From Hyphodiscus hymeniophilus (lineage: Eukaryota; Ascomycota; Leotiomycetes; Helotiales; Hyphodiscaceae), in NCBI GenBank assembly GCA_016508695.1, contig VNKQ01000004.1, positions 2,542,001-2,606,000 of the forward strand: a stretch of DNA of 64,000 nt. Direction: 5' to 3'. The notes beneath the pieces are model-generated. The model did not search any database and had not been told where the DNA came from. It saw only the letters and a program-made list of their open reading frames with translations. Positions 37,100 to 48,417 of this stretch are shown here, in pieces (position 1 is the first letter of the stretch; every line of letters starts with the position of its first letter). A program made the position numbers and the translations under genes.

Positions 37100-39990
37100 A
37101 AGAAGAGTCGTGTTTTACGTCGTAAAGGCAAATACTCTATTTCTATACTATCTAACTAATTTAGACGGCCTCTAAGCATATTATAATAATCTTATAAATA
37201 TAATAATTACGCTTATAAAGATAATACTAATAGTTCGTTAGTTCGGCTATTTATTCGTCGTTTAAAAGAAGTATTTCTAGCAATTCGTGTCTTTTTCCCT
37301 TACTTAAAACCCTTATTTTCTTATATTAGTTAAATTATTAAGACTTTACTATTACTTTAGCTATCTCTCTATCGAACGTCTATACGTACTCTTAGAGAAA
37401 GCTAGTTAAGATATTAATAAGAAGGCTATTAATAAGTTAATAAAGTTCTATTACTATTACTAAAAGTATAATAAATCGCTAGAAAGATTTAAGTTTAAGC
37501 TTCTTAATAATACTTTTAATTTTAATTACTTTATTTACGTTAATATTATATACGTAAAAGGCAATTCCCTAATACTTTATATTATTAATAAAATAACCCG
37601 TTTTTTTACGGCTTACTTTCTTAAAGACGTTTTATCGAAAACTATATAAAAGACCTTATAGTAATCCTAGATTAATACCTATTTGGGTCCCTTAGACTTA
37701 CTAATATATAATATAAGTATAAACTTTATAAGCTACGAATTCCGATAAAACGCGAGTAATATAATAGTTACTATTAAGTATATACTTATCGAGGTATACT
37801 AATCGATTAGAATTGTTAAGAAGGCTTATTAATTACTTTATAAAGCCTATAAGATCTTATATAAAGAAATAAGCGTAATAACCTTAAAAGAAGCCTATTT
37901 ACAAATAGTAGTAAAGGCAAATAATAATACCGCTAGACCTAATAGTATTATATCTACTTTACTTATTTTTAGTACTTTCTTACGAATAATAAAACTTAAT
38001 CCCCTAATACTATTAATATTATAATAATTGGCGGTAATTTGTAAAGCTATAAGTAAGATAAAGAAGGTTAGAGCTAAGTTACAAATTAATAATATAATTA
38101 ATACACGAAATAACCCAAATATAAAAGCAATTTATAACTTTCTACTTAACTCTAACGTATTAGTTTACTAAGAAGTAAGAGGCTAAACTAGCCCCTTTAA
38201 GTTACTTAATATTAAGGGGGAAACTTACGAGATTGAGCTTTTTAGTAGTCTTATTAACTTTAGAGTTATATATATTAAATTATACTATTCGCAAAAAGAT
38301 TACAATAATAAAAAAGGCGAAAAAGAAAGAAAAGAGAGTAAGAGTAATAAAAAAAGTCTAGAATTACGTATTTAGTTATAATAATAATAATAATTACTTA
38401 AATAATATAAATACTTTATATAATTTACCTCTTATAACTCTAATATCTTTATATTTATAGCTAAGCCTTTATATATTAATTTGCGCTAAAAGAAAGTTAA
38501 TAGCTTACTTAAGAAAAGAGTATTTAAACTTATTAATACTAGATTAATACTATTAGGAACTCGGATTTTTAACTTATAATTTATTAATAAAATTAAGTAC
38601 TAAAGAACTAATTAAGCGTTTAAGAAATTAAGACTCGTTATATAGGCATATAACAACTATAAGAAAGAATTAGTTCTTATATAATTACTTATAATTTAAC
38701 GAGCTAGCTAGCGATTACTCTTATTACTAGCTCTTTCTTTCTAAAATACTAAACTTTACTTTTGCGATATCTCCTAAGCTTATATATAATCGATTACTTT
38801 ATTAAATCGCAATTTCTATATCAAACTACCTCGAGAACTTACTTAATAACTAAGTCTAAAAGATAGAGTAATTTTGCGTATTATTAAGTTATTATATAGA
38901 GTCTTAAAAGCCGGGAATTACTAATATAAGACGTACTATTACTATTATACTAAAAAGTTAAAGATAAAGGAATTAATTTATAATTTATACCTCTTATATT
39001 ATAATAAAATAAGGTTTAGTCTCGTTAGCCTACAAACTAATAATACTTTATTTCTAATAAATAAAACCTTTATAAAGGCCGAAAAAGAGTAACTTAAAAA
39101 AGCTAAATTTATAATAAAAGAAAGAGAAACCTTATTGACTATTAGCCCTATTAAATTTAATAGGGGAATAATTACTTTATAAGATAATAACGTAATTAAA
39201 TTTAGCTAAGTATAATAGTACGAGAACCTTTAATTAGTTTCCTTTTATAAGAACCTCGATTTTATAAGTTTTAAAGGGGAAATTCGCAAGGGAATTACTC
39301 TAAAAGACTAATATATTATATAATACGTAAGAAGTATATATATTATATTAGTTTGCTAACTAAAAGTATCGTTTAATCTCTTTTTTATAGCTTAAGTTAC
39401 TAATCTAAAGAAAGAGAACGCAAAGAGACTAAATAAGAGAATCTAGTAGCAAATCGATAATAAGACTAGAGGACTTAAGTATATAGGTCTTAACTTATAA
39501 AGCCTTTAAGTTATTACTTTTATAAATACTTCTTTTACTAATAATACTAATAATACCTCTTAAATCGGCTTTATTATTATTATTATAAATAAGAATAATA
39601 ACGCAAATATTGTTTATTAGTCTTCGATTAAATATAAAAGAATTACTCGTTCGATATTAGCCTTAAAACTATATAAAATGGCTTATAGATTTAATTATAT
39701 AGTTATTCTTAAGTTTACCCTTAAAAAGGTCTTAAACACTATTATTCCCCTTACGATTTATATCGATTCGAAGTTACTATACGAATACCTTATTAAGCTA
39801 GGAACTATGTAAGAGAAGAGACTTATAATAGATCTTATATACCTAAGACAAGTATACGAGAGACGATTAATTATAAAAATCAAGTAGATTAATAGAAATT
39901 CAAACCTAGCTAATATAATAACAAAAGAAAAGAGTTATTAAGCTTTGCGAGATCTAATCGATTCAAATAAGATCTTACTAGAATCGAAGG
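37100..39990 (+). pseudogene. RIP-mutated Copia pol (integrase, reverse transcriptase, RNase H)
   Basis: Many in-frame stops and frame gaps. In the reverse transcriptase remnant, the position expected to hold the catalytic Asp-Asp pair reads QTNNT (39033-39047), so both Asp codons have become Asn, as G-to-A RIP would cause. The RNase H remnant is the clearest: SSIKYKRITRSILALKLY, then IDSKLLYEYLIKLGTM, EKRLIIDLIYLRQVYERR and finally INRNSNLANIITKEKS. These follow the well-known fungal Copia RNase H pattern. Gag, between 34.6 and 37 kb, is too degraded to define. Confidence 0.85.
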
Positions 39991-40415
39991 AATAAGTTAA
40001 GAGAGAGAAGAAGCCAAACCTATAAGAATTACTAAACCTATAAGAATTATAAAGTAATATAATACGATATTTGAGGGACACTAGTACTAATTCGATAACT
40101 ACGTAATCGACCTTAAATATAACTACAAATACTACTTACAATATAATAATTATAATAGTATATTATATAACTAGTTTCTTTACTTGCCATATGTTTTTAA
40201 TAAATATTTAAAGGGTATCGATTCTATAGCCAAATTTAGTACTTATTTAATACTTACTCGTTAGACAACCTAATAAGCGAATCTAATAATAACGAAGGAT
40301 ATCGTTTCTCTATACGAATCGAAAACCTATAGGTAATTAAATAGAATAGAAGGAATGCGTAAATTATATAATTTGAGAGAAGAAGGATAGACTAATTAGA
40401 AGAAAGAGTTGCTAG

Positions 40416-40582
40416 TATTTAGACTACTTTCTAGCCTAATTTAGAATAGTAGGTCACGTGTACCGCAACCTAGAATAACTTGGTTCCATTTCTATAGAAT
40501 AGCTTCTTCCCTTAGATATTAATAATATTATTACGAATACTCATACAATTGTAGTACCGTAGCAACCGAAGTGCTACCAACA
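40416..40582 (+). repeat. Right (3') LTR, 167 bp
   Basis: Begins TATTTAGACT (RIP form of the left copy's start) and ends ACCAACA. Its outer end keeps C and G bases that are mutated in the left LTR, while its inner end is mutated where the left LTR is intact. Confidence 0.9.
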
Positions 40583-40587
40583 GTTTA
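40583..40587. repeat. Target-site duplication, right copy
   Basis: GTTTA, identical to 34410-34414. It marks the end of the element and the return to normal composition. Confidence 0.85.
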
Positions 40588-40845
40588 CGGAGCAGAGAAT
40601 GTTACATCGATCCTTCTCACCTTTGTTCGTAAATCTGGTCTACTGCAATTAGAGAGAATTTAGGTTGAATCAGAGGAATTCAATTTCCGTACTCCAAGTT
40701 CTTGACAGCTATAATGGAACAAGACTAGAAATTTGTTGTATGGCTCGAGAAAGCAATAAGCATGGTCTTAATCAAAGGTCACCTTACTCTCCTCGAGTTT
40801 GTACGATCCCGCCCGCAACTCATTCTTACTTATGTGGAACTTGAT

Positions 40846-42287
40846 TTAGATGTTTACTCTGATCTTCGGCCCTTCTCTCGAGATTCTGGTGACCAGTAAT
40901 AAAACGCCTGTCAGAAACATGGTGGTCCCCGAGAAGAGTTGCAATCCGAGAAATGATCCGGTGTCGCCCAAAATGGCGCCAGAAATAGGCGCACCTACGA
41001 GTGATCCTATACTACAGATCATAGAATACATTCCAATGCGCGTGCCTAGCCGTGCCAAGTCGGGGGTCAAGCTAGCCAATGCAGTACCTGGCAAAGAAAC
41101 AAAGCCACCGGAGAAAAATCCGTATAGGACCGAGAATAGCACGATGCCGGGAGTATTGTGAATCCCGATCCAACATAGAGTGAGGATGCCGGTGATTGTT
41201 GCGGCGGGTAGAAGCACATTGAGGGGGCCAATCTTACCCGCAAAGAAGCCTGGAACAATGCGTCCAGGGATTGACGCCGCGTTCAGCATGGGAAGAAGAT
41301 AGAAAGAGAGATTCCTGCTTGCAATCCGGGTTTGGATGACATAGGTCTGTACGTAAAAGAGAGGGCCAAAAAACCCGATGTTGCCAAAGAACATGGCGGC
41401 ACAAAAGAACATGTAAGGCGTCTCCCGAAAAGCAGAAAGCTCGAGAAAGGACCTTTTCTGTTGGGGAATGAGCCGTGTTCGCATCACAGATATCGAAAGT
41501 AAACAAGTGACGAGTGAGATCAAAGCGAGGAGGCGTGTGGTCCAGCCGAAGCCTATTGCTGGCTCCAGCTGGCGGAACACAATGGGGAAGATAATCCCCC
41601 CCAGACTGCTACCCGATGCGGCTAGACCAGTTGCCAGGGCTTTACGAGTGCTGAAATATTGAGGCAAGATAGCGATCGCGGGAACGTAGAAGCATCCAGT
41701 CCCAATGCCAGTACAGAGTCCCTGGGCAAGTATCACCTGCCAATATTCCACACAGAGACTCGTCATAACCAATCCGAAAACAACAAGACAGGTTCCTATC
41801 CCAATAAGGACGTAGAAATAACCAGAGTCGTACAACGGCCCAGCAGCAACGCCAAGAAACATGAGAAGGAAAGACTGGATAGAGCCAATCCAGGAAATAT
41901 CTGAAGGAGTGGCCTTGCCAGCAAAGAAGACCTCATAGTACGATTGGAAGACGCCAAAGGTGTTGACAACGCCCCTGAGTCAACAGTGGAATCAGTACTG
42001 GGATCGATACTGGATTCTGCATCGTGTGATGCGGGGCAGACATACCATGAGTTAAAGAAGAGGAAGAAAGATCCAGCAACTTGAAGCCAAGCACGTAACC
42101 CACCGTTCGGGGGTGCATCGCATGCAGTCACTGCCGCATTATCTGCCGCATTATCTACCACTGAAGACGCAAGTTCTTGCAGGCGATTGTCATTGCTCAC
42201 AAAGAGACCTCTCCGTAGTTGCTTTGTGTTTGGAGGCGAAACCCGCAGTGCAAAGGATACATCTGGTAGAGGAGGCTGTCGTAACAT
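40846..42287 (-). CDS. MFS transporter, monocarboxylate-porter-like
   Basis: Two exons, 42287-42046 and 41974-40846, 456 aa. The start is ATG 42287 (MLRQPPLPD); the frame is open further upstream without ATG. After a ~70-residue cytosolic N-terminus, PPNGGLRAWLQVAGSFFLFF begins the first helix in the style of fungal MCH/MCT proteins. Typical motifs follow: WGVVNTFGVFQSYYE across the intron, GTGCFYVPAIAILPQYF, and KALATGLAASGSSLGG, the family signature after helix 4. About 12 hydrophobic helices are present. It likely moves a small carboxylate or related metabolite. It is divergent from the dienelactone hydrolase gene, 332 bp between starts. Confidence 0.88.
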
Positions 42288-42619
42288 CACTGTTTCCGAA
42301 TTCGAGTCAGCGTACAAGATATGCAGGTGCGTTCAAGGAGAGAACAGAGCGCGCTTTTTTAACTTAGGGAGCACAGCTGAAAGGCGGCATTCTTGATCGA
42401 AGTGCTAGTATATTTTTCGGGGTCTCTGCTCTAGCGGCGACAAGGAATCAGGAATGTACATTGCAGGGCGTGCATCACATGACTCGGCATTGTAGGGAAA
42501 ACAGTGGGTATCTTATTGCTCTCCGGCTTCACCATTGCGACACAATAATCGCTGGATATATTCCTCTTAGTCGAGCCTCCTCCCAGCGTCAGACGCAACT
42601 TCTCTTGAAACCACTAGAA
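42288..42619. promoter_or_regulatory. Divergent promoter, MFS transporter / dienelactone hydrolase
   Basis: 332 bp between two divergent starts, so joint regulation is plausible. I do not find the GCGCGG core seen in the promoters from 48 to 58 kb. Confidence 0.5.
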
Positions 42620-43529
42620 ATGAAAGCGCTCGAGGGTCTTTCAGCGGCTTGTTGCAACGTCCCGCCCATCATTGCGAAAGATTATGATATAAAAGGCACC
42701 TACGAAACAATTGGAGGTACTACAACATGTAAGGACAATTTTCGTCGTCCTTAATTACTTACTAACTATGTGTCAAGATGTTACGGGTCCGTTAACAGCA
42801 TCCACTGCCGTGCTGTATATCTTCGACATTTTTGGTTTCTCTAACCAGGCCCTACAAGGTGCCGATATACTTGCCACAGGCAATACTCACAACCACTATC
42901 AGGTCTTCGTTCCGGACTTCTTTGCGGGAACACCTGCAGATATCACTTGGTATCCCAAGCTTTGTTTCTTCAAGAATAGAACCATCTGATGATGCTCAGG
43001 TACCCTCCCGATGATGACAGGAAAGAGAAAGCCCTTACTGAATGGTGGAGCACACGACATCCTCACACCGTCGTATCAAAAATCCCCAGTCTGTTGGAGC
43101 AATTCGAGTTGTACAACCCCAACATAAAACGATGGGCTGTAGCAGGGGTATTATAGCGCCCCAGTGTCTCAGAATAGTAGATAACTGACATATGAACTCT
43201 AGTTCTGCTGGGGCGGTAAAGTGGTTTCGCTCACTACCCAATCCAATACCCTCTTTGCCGCGGCCGCAAGTTCCAGCCCTGCGCGTATGGACCCATCAGA
43301 TGCCGCCAAAATCACTGTGCCTATCTGCATTCTTTCTTCGGAAGAGGAGTCTGCTACTGAAGTAAAAGCTTTTACAGATGCTCTCGTGGTCGAGCACTAC
43401 GTTGAAGAGTTCGCAGATCAGAAACATGGATGGATGACTGCAAGAGGAAATCTGGAGGATGAAACGATTAGGAAGGCGTACCAACGTGGTTATCAGGCTA
43501 TGCTGGACTTTCTGAATGAGCATTTGTAA
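42620..43529 (+). CDS. Dienelactone hydrolase family protein
   Basis: Four exons, 42620-42728, 42778-42949, 43000-43147 and 43203-43529, 251 aa. Alpha/beta-hydrolase fold with a Cys nucleophile in AGFCWGGKV (created across intron 3) and the catalytic His in QKHGWMTARG. Fungal relatives usually have Asp in the acid position within a KDED-like loop; here the loop is SSEEES, suggesting Glu instead. The start MKALEGLSAACCNVPP and GPLTASTAVLYIFDIFGFS are typical. Enzymes of this family open lactones such as dienelactones in aromatic breakdown, and fungal members appear in detoxification clusters. Confidence 0.9.
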
Positions 43530-43805
43530 ATAAAAATCCCATGGAAGTCACTGAGGGCTAGAGGAAGGGTCCGAAAGGAATGAAGGGGAGGGGAGATGGC
43601 GGCGCAAGATATCGTTGGGGGGAGTAGCAGCATTATTTCATTCACATTTCACTTATCTACCTTAAATGTGCTCGATTGGACTTGAAAGAATATTCTTACC
43701 CATAGCCCCAATATGGTCAATTTTGTATATTCGTCAGTGGATTTTCTGGAAGAACGATGACATCTCAACCAACATTAAAGATAGACGGCGGTAGCCAGCC
43801 TCAGA

Positions 43806-45386
43806 CTACAAGAGACCGAGCACACCACTGACGAGGTGGAGACTTCCTGTTATTAGCGTTTGCATACCATTGCTCTCGTTACCAATTGCTCTCGCCCGAT
43901 CTAAAGCTTCTTCGATCGTTGATTCATGCAGGATTGTAGCCGTAGGATCAAGAACTCGCCAGGTTTCGGCATAAAGCTCTTGTATATTTGGCGAGAAGAC
44001 TTTTTTGAGATTCCTGTCTACGAAAGCAAGCGATTAGCCTTGTTCAATCCTGGATTTGGAGATGATGCAAATACCAAGTTGTACTTGACCATCACGTCTT
44101 TCGGCATACGTGGTGAAAATGATATATTGCAGATGAATTCGGTTTTTTCGTGAAGATTCTACAATTTTACGAAGAAGTAGCGTCCCATCCCGGTTCGAAG
44201 AGTGACTGAATATAAGAACGCGCTTAGGAGTTTCCCTAGGAAAGAATCAATCTAGAGTCTGCGGTATGTGAAATCACGTACACGTCAAGCCACCTAGCAG
44301 CCTCGGCGAACCATTCTACCGTATATTGCAAGCTTGATTCATTATGAGCTCCATCAAGATACCAGCGATATTTTTGCTGATTGATTTGCTGGTATCGGCC
44401 TGGCCAGGAAAACTGCTCGATTCCACGAACGATATTCTCTTCCATCCGGTCTTGTCGATGGGGGGACTTTATAGACAGCCAAGTACGCACTGCTCGGAGA
44501 GCCAGACTGCAGTTGGCCTGCTGTGCTCTGGGATTCAACGCTATCAAGCTGGATGGAAGCTTAGAGATAACATCGACAAATGCAAGCAGAATTCCCTTCT
44601 CAGCTGCTCGCTCCTCAAGAACTTTTGCAACCTCAGCTTCCTGAGACGTCGACAGTGCTAGGGCTCCCGGTTTGAAGATTCCTGCCTTATGCCAGGCAAT
44701 ATCCTGAATCGTGGGGCCAAGGAGGTTGACGTGATCCATCGCAATGGATGAAATTGCTGTTACCAGCGGCTGCTTTATAATGTTTGTTGCGTCAAATTCT
44801 CCACCAAGATGCGCTTCATATATTGCCACATCCACCTTCTCTTCAATGAAGACATGGAACGAGAGTAGAGCGAGGAGCTGAAGATATCGGGGAATATCCA
44901 AAGTTGGCGTCGCTTGATCCGGCAACTTATCCCAAAGTTCGAAGAATCGAGTCGTAAAACTGCTCTCTGATATTGGCTCACCATTAATCTGGATCCTCTC
45001 GCGTATGCTTCTCATATGTGGTGACGTATAGAGTCCAATCTTTTGCGGATATCCAGTATCGTTACCGTATGCCTTGAGAAACGACGCCGCGAATGCGCAA
45101 GTACTTCCCTTTCCATTCGTTCCTGCGACGTGTATAACGTTCAGATGATTTAGATCTTCGATCTGGATTTATCGTCCAGCTAGTTTCTCAAGGCATAGGG
45201 AAGTATACGTACTGAGTGGCCAGACAGCTCCAGCCATGCTACCATATCATCCGAGCCCCGCATATCATTGAGGCTGGCTTTGGAAGATGCTTTCCGGCTA
45301 TTCAGGCAGCGGATGGCGTCCTGTGTCCAGTCAGTATCTCAGCAACTTACTAGAGTGCATCTTACAACCTTATAACTTCTCTCCAT
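43806..45386 (-). CDS. Folylpolyglutamate-synthase-like Mur ligase
   Basis: Five exons: 45386-45366, 45320-45213, 45162-44282, 44235-44090 and 44017-43806, 455 aa. The ATP site is intact: VAGTNGKGSTCAF. Next come IGLYTSPHMRSIRERIQING (substrate loop), EAHLGGEFDATNI, SIAMDHVNLLG and YLDGAHNESSLQY, all standard for folylpolyglutamate synthases, and the C-terminal Rossmann part VLIFSHSSNRDGT. Fungi normally have one or two such enzymes for folate glutamylation, so a copy inside an accessory cluster may add glutamate to another acceptor. No clear mitochondrial presequence. Confidence 0.88.
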
Positions 45387-46170
45387 TTCTTGGGTGTTAG
45401 CTCATAAGGATGTTTCCGTCGCAAAGCTTGAATTCCAAACTACCGGCTACTTACGTCATACGATTTCAAATCTTATGCCTTGATTTTGGGCCTGAAAATC
45501 AAGGATACTGTACTGTCAGGTTTTGGTTCGCGTGAGACTGCCTCGTCTGCCTCACTCCCTACCCTCTTTGACGTGCAGCGACCTCGTTACATGGAAATTG
45601 TCTCCAGATTGTCAACAAAATTCGAGGGAAAAGTTCTGCCAAGCACTTGAGCAGAACCATGGGGAAACCTTATCGGTCCTCCTGTCTGCGAATTGAGAAA
45701 TATTCTACCCCGCTATCGCTTAAAAAGGGGTAGGTCGCCTCAGGTAGGAAAAGACGATATCTGGAAGAAACCTACCACACAACGATTCATTCTTGTCCTC
45801 ACTAAGAGCCGTTGAAACCCTGTTGACAAAACTCTTGGAAATAGTAGAGAATGTGAATAGAGAGGAGCCTTCTGGAGACGATGTATATGTCGTAAAAGTA
45901 GCTGGATCGAGCGAGAAAAGAACATTAAAGAAAATTTGCGAGTCTACACCACTGAGTACTACTAATTGATCTGTTCTAGGGGGCCAGAGTAAAAGTTTGG
46001 CGGAGGCATTCATTAGCTTAGCACACGCATTGCATTAAAGGGATGGACAAATAGCTTCTCTTCAGGTATCTCCTGAAAAAGGTTTATTGTCAATGACCAC
46101 AAATCTCATTTGCGAGTAGGTAGTAACTAGTTTGTGGGTGCATACAGTACCATGCAAAACAAATTTTGTG
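45387..46170. other. Intergenic, PLP enzyme to FPGS-like gene
   Basis: 784 bp. A 97-codon minus-strand frame at 45720-46013 (MNASAKLLLWPP...) has an ATG but no recognisable domain, so it is not called as a gene. The part next to 45386 is the promoter of the FPGS-like gene. Confidence 0.45.
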
Positions 46171-47717
46171 CTACCATCCCTGTGCACTGGTCCAAACTTC
46201 CTGCACAGTATCCTCCATCCCTTGGATACTAGAATCAACCACTAGAAACTTATGAAAGTATGCGGCCGCGATGCACGCATGATTGGGATAGATACGAACT
46301 TTCTGCCCCATTTTTAGTTGGGGTGCAGCTGAAATATCTTCGTCTTTCCAAGTCAAGATTCCATGCTCCTGGCTCAACCGACCGACCTGCCAACCATTGA
46401 AACCTTCCACCGACACATGATTGGAGAATGTAGACATCTGCGAGTTATTCCAGGGCATCAGGATGCCCCACCCGGTATACGCTTTGCAAGGTTCGCGACC
46501 GAGAGCCAGTCCTCCAGCGGCAATCAGGACTTCGGTGCTACCATTGACTCCACGTTCTGGGTACAGGCTCACAACTTCAGACAGTATTGTCATACCAAGG
46601 CTGCTCCAGGATATCTGACTGCGAGGGCGAGCATGTGCTGCCAGTTGTTGAAGATCAAGCACAGGGTATACTCCCGCATGGATCTCGATAGTGAATCCAG
46701 CTTTCCGGATCAGTGATAAAGTCGTGATTAACTTCTGCGAATGTGCTCTTGCTTCTTCAACTGTCCCTGTATATTCAATAGTATCGCTATGCGTGCTCGA
46801 GAAGTTGCCTATTGCCATTGCAGTAGGGGATGCACCCACGGACAGGGTTAACACAGACGTGGACGACTCGAAAAGCGATGCTGCTCTGAAAAGAGATTCT
46901 AGTTCATCATTCAAAACATTGATGGCTTCATCTGTTCTTCCTCCGTTGTAGCTATGTCCTGCATGTGAATATAGTCCGAGAATCTTGAGGTCTCCGTTAC
47001 GCTGGGCTTGGACTACAGCGAGAGCCAAGTCCCGAAGTGCTTTACTTTCCAAGGTTACTCCCGCGCGATGTGTTCCCATATCAATTTTAATCATTATTCT
47101 TGGGGGAATTCCAGATTCCTTTTTGAGTTGATTAACCAAAGGCAATTGTAAGACGTGGTCGATCAATAATGCTACACTGCCGGGCCCCGCTACCTTTGCA
47201 ATCTTCGAAAACCGTGTGACGGCTGACGAAGAAGGAGGGAGACCGTAAAGGATCTGATCAGGTCAGTATACTACAAGCATAAAGGTTTCTCGGCTATTTA
47301 TACATCAACTGTCTTTCCTTGTGCACGACATTCTTGCAGGAACGGTAAAATATGCTCAGCTTCTGCTGCGGTGGAAACAATCAGGCGAACATCTGAACTG
47401 TCACCAACTTGTAATCGAGTCAGCTCTGCAGTCTGCCATTTCATCAGTATTGACAATAACTACGATCGAGAAGCAGCCTATCCAAAATTTCCACGGCTCA
47501 ACATAGCAACTTTTGCAGCATAGACTTTAGTGGGGTATCAATAACTGACCTTATGAGTCTTGATATGTGCTCTGAAATTGAAGCTCAGATTGTGACATTG
47601 ATCCAACATCTCTTGGCAATTTCTTTTGACTATAGCGAGGTCGATAGTGAGGGCTGGGCACTCCACGTCCTGGAGCTTCCGACCAACGATGCTGTCGCCT
47701 TCACAAACAGAAGACAT
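46171..47717 (-). CDS. D-serine-dehydratase-like PLP enzyme (alanine racemase fold)
   Basis: Three exons, 47717-47550, 47432-47304 and 47253-46171, 459 aa. The start MSSVCEGDS leads to the family opening DVECPALTIDLAIVKRNC. The PLP lysine lies in RAHIKTHK (about Lys53). RIMIKIDMGTHRAG and LGLYSHAGHSYNG follow, and the C-terminal zinc site appears as YPNHACIAAAY (His and Cys ligands). The family includes eukaryotic D-serine dehydratase (DSD1) and D-threonine aldolase-like enzymes, which act on beta-hydroxy D-amino acids. Length fits DSD1. A GCGCGGACCG site lies about 310 bp upstream of its ATG. Confidence 0.88.
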
Positions 47718-48417
47718 GGTGAGATTCTAGAGAGTGGCAGCTCGGCTCTCTAACGATGATTGAGAGTCGCCAATGCTAATGTTTCTATTTTTTATGTGTT
47801 CAATAAGTGTCACAATATATAGCTCCACAGTACATCAATTAAGAGGGCAAATCGGCGGAGACCCCCAGCGCCTAGTCTATAGAAATCGCATAATCTGCGA
47901 TGGCGAGAAATCATGAGATCCGCTACCAAAACATTTAAGCTTCCCACTACTTTCTCTTAACCTTCGTCTAACCCGAGAAGTGCCTGCGATGATAATGCAG
48001 GGTATACACAGTAGGTAGGCTTGAGCGCGGACCGAGAATTAACCATACCCCCCTTCGCGGCGGTCTCGTTTCGGCTTCGTTCAACGCGGATCAGCGGCAA
48101 AGATCCACGGTCTCCCTTGACTTCGTAGCTCGCATTATCGTGCGCCCCTGCTAGCAATAAGACCACATCGTGCTGGGCCTTGGCAGGCTGCCAGAAATCT
48201 TCCCACCATGGCTATGGTAGGACAAGGATCATATCTTTCCTTTCACATAAGTGCAAAGGCCATTTTAGTTGGGTAAGTCCATTCACTTGACGAGGTGATC
48301 ACTGATTGGCTTTGATATCATGATGCTTTCTCTAGATAAATACAAGGCTAATATACCCTAGCATCCATGCATACAAAACGAGAATCGGACCACGGGAAAT
48401 TGAACCCAATGAAGTCT
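47718..48417. promoter_or_regulatory. Promoter region of the PLP enzyme
   Basis: 700 bp between the glutamine-synthetase-like gene's stop and the PLP enzyme's start, both minus strand. No gene seen. It holds a GCGCGGACCGAG site at 48025-48036. Confidence 0.5.
48025..48036 (+). promoter_or_regulatory. Candidate cluster cis-element GCGCGGACCGAG
   Basis: Shares the ten bases GCGCGGACCG exactly with 50425-50434 in the GS/amidotransferase promoter, and 11 of 12 bases with 51685-51696 before the aldehyde dehydrogenase. It contains CGG-N1-CCG, the half-sites used by Zn2Cys6 regulators. Confidence 0.45.

Larger units (their letters stand above)
34415..40582 (+). mobile_element. Ty1/Copia LTR retrotransposon, complete in structure, inactivated by RIP
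   Basis: A 6168-bp element with two 167-bp LTRs and a GTTTA target duplication. The interior is extremely AT-rich and has no long frame, but read through the stops in the plus frames it still shows the Copia order. Around 37105-37170 is a segment reading VVKANTLFLYYL; integrase-like sequence follows at about 37430-37800 (KSPERFKF, TYLGPLDLL, NFISYEFR), then reverse transcriptase at about 38990-39200 and RNase H at about 39390-39990. Integrase before reverse transcriptase is diagnostic of Copia. Stops occur where Trp or Gln codons are expected, as RIP produces. It cannot be autonomous now. Confidence 0.92.

Noticed and set aside
40846..41862. Shorter start for the MCT-like transporter at 41862
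   Set aside because: This Met lies within the second helix region; the upstream exon from 42287 supplies the normal N-terminus and first helix.
45720..46013. 97-codon minus-strand frame between the PLP enzyme and FPGS-like genes
   Set aside because: It has an ATG but no domain, signal or splice partner, and sits in ordinary intergenic sequence.
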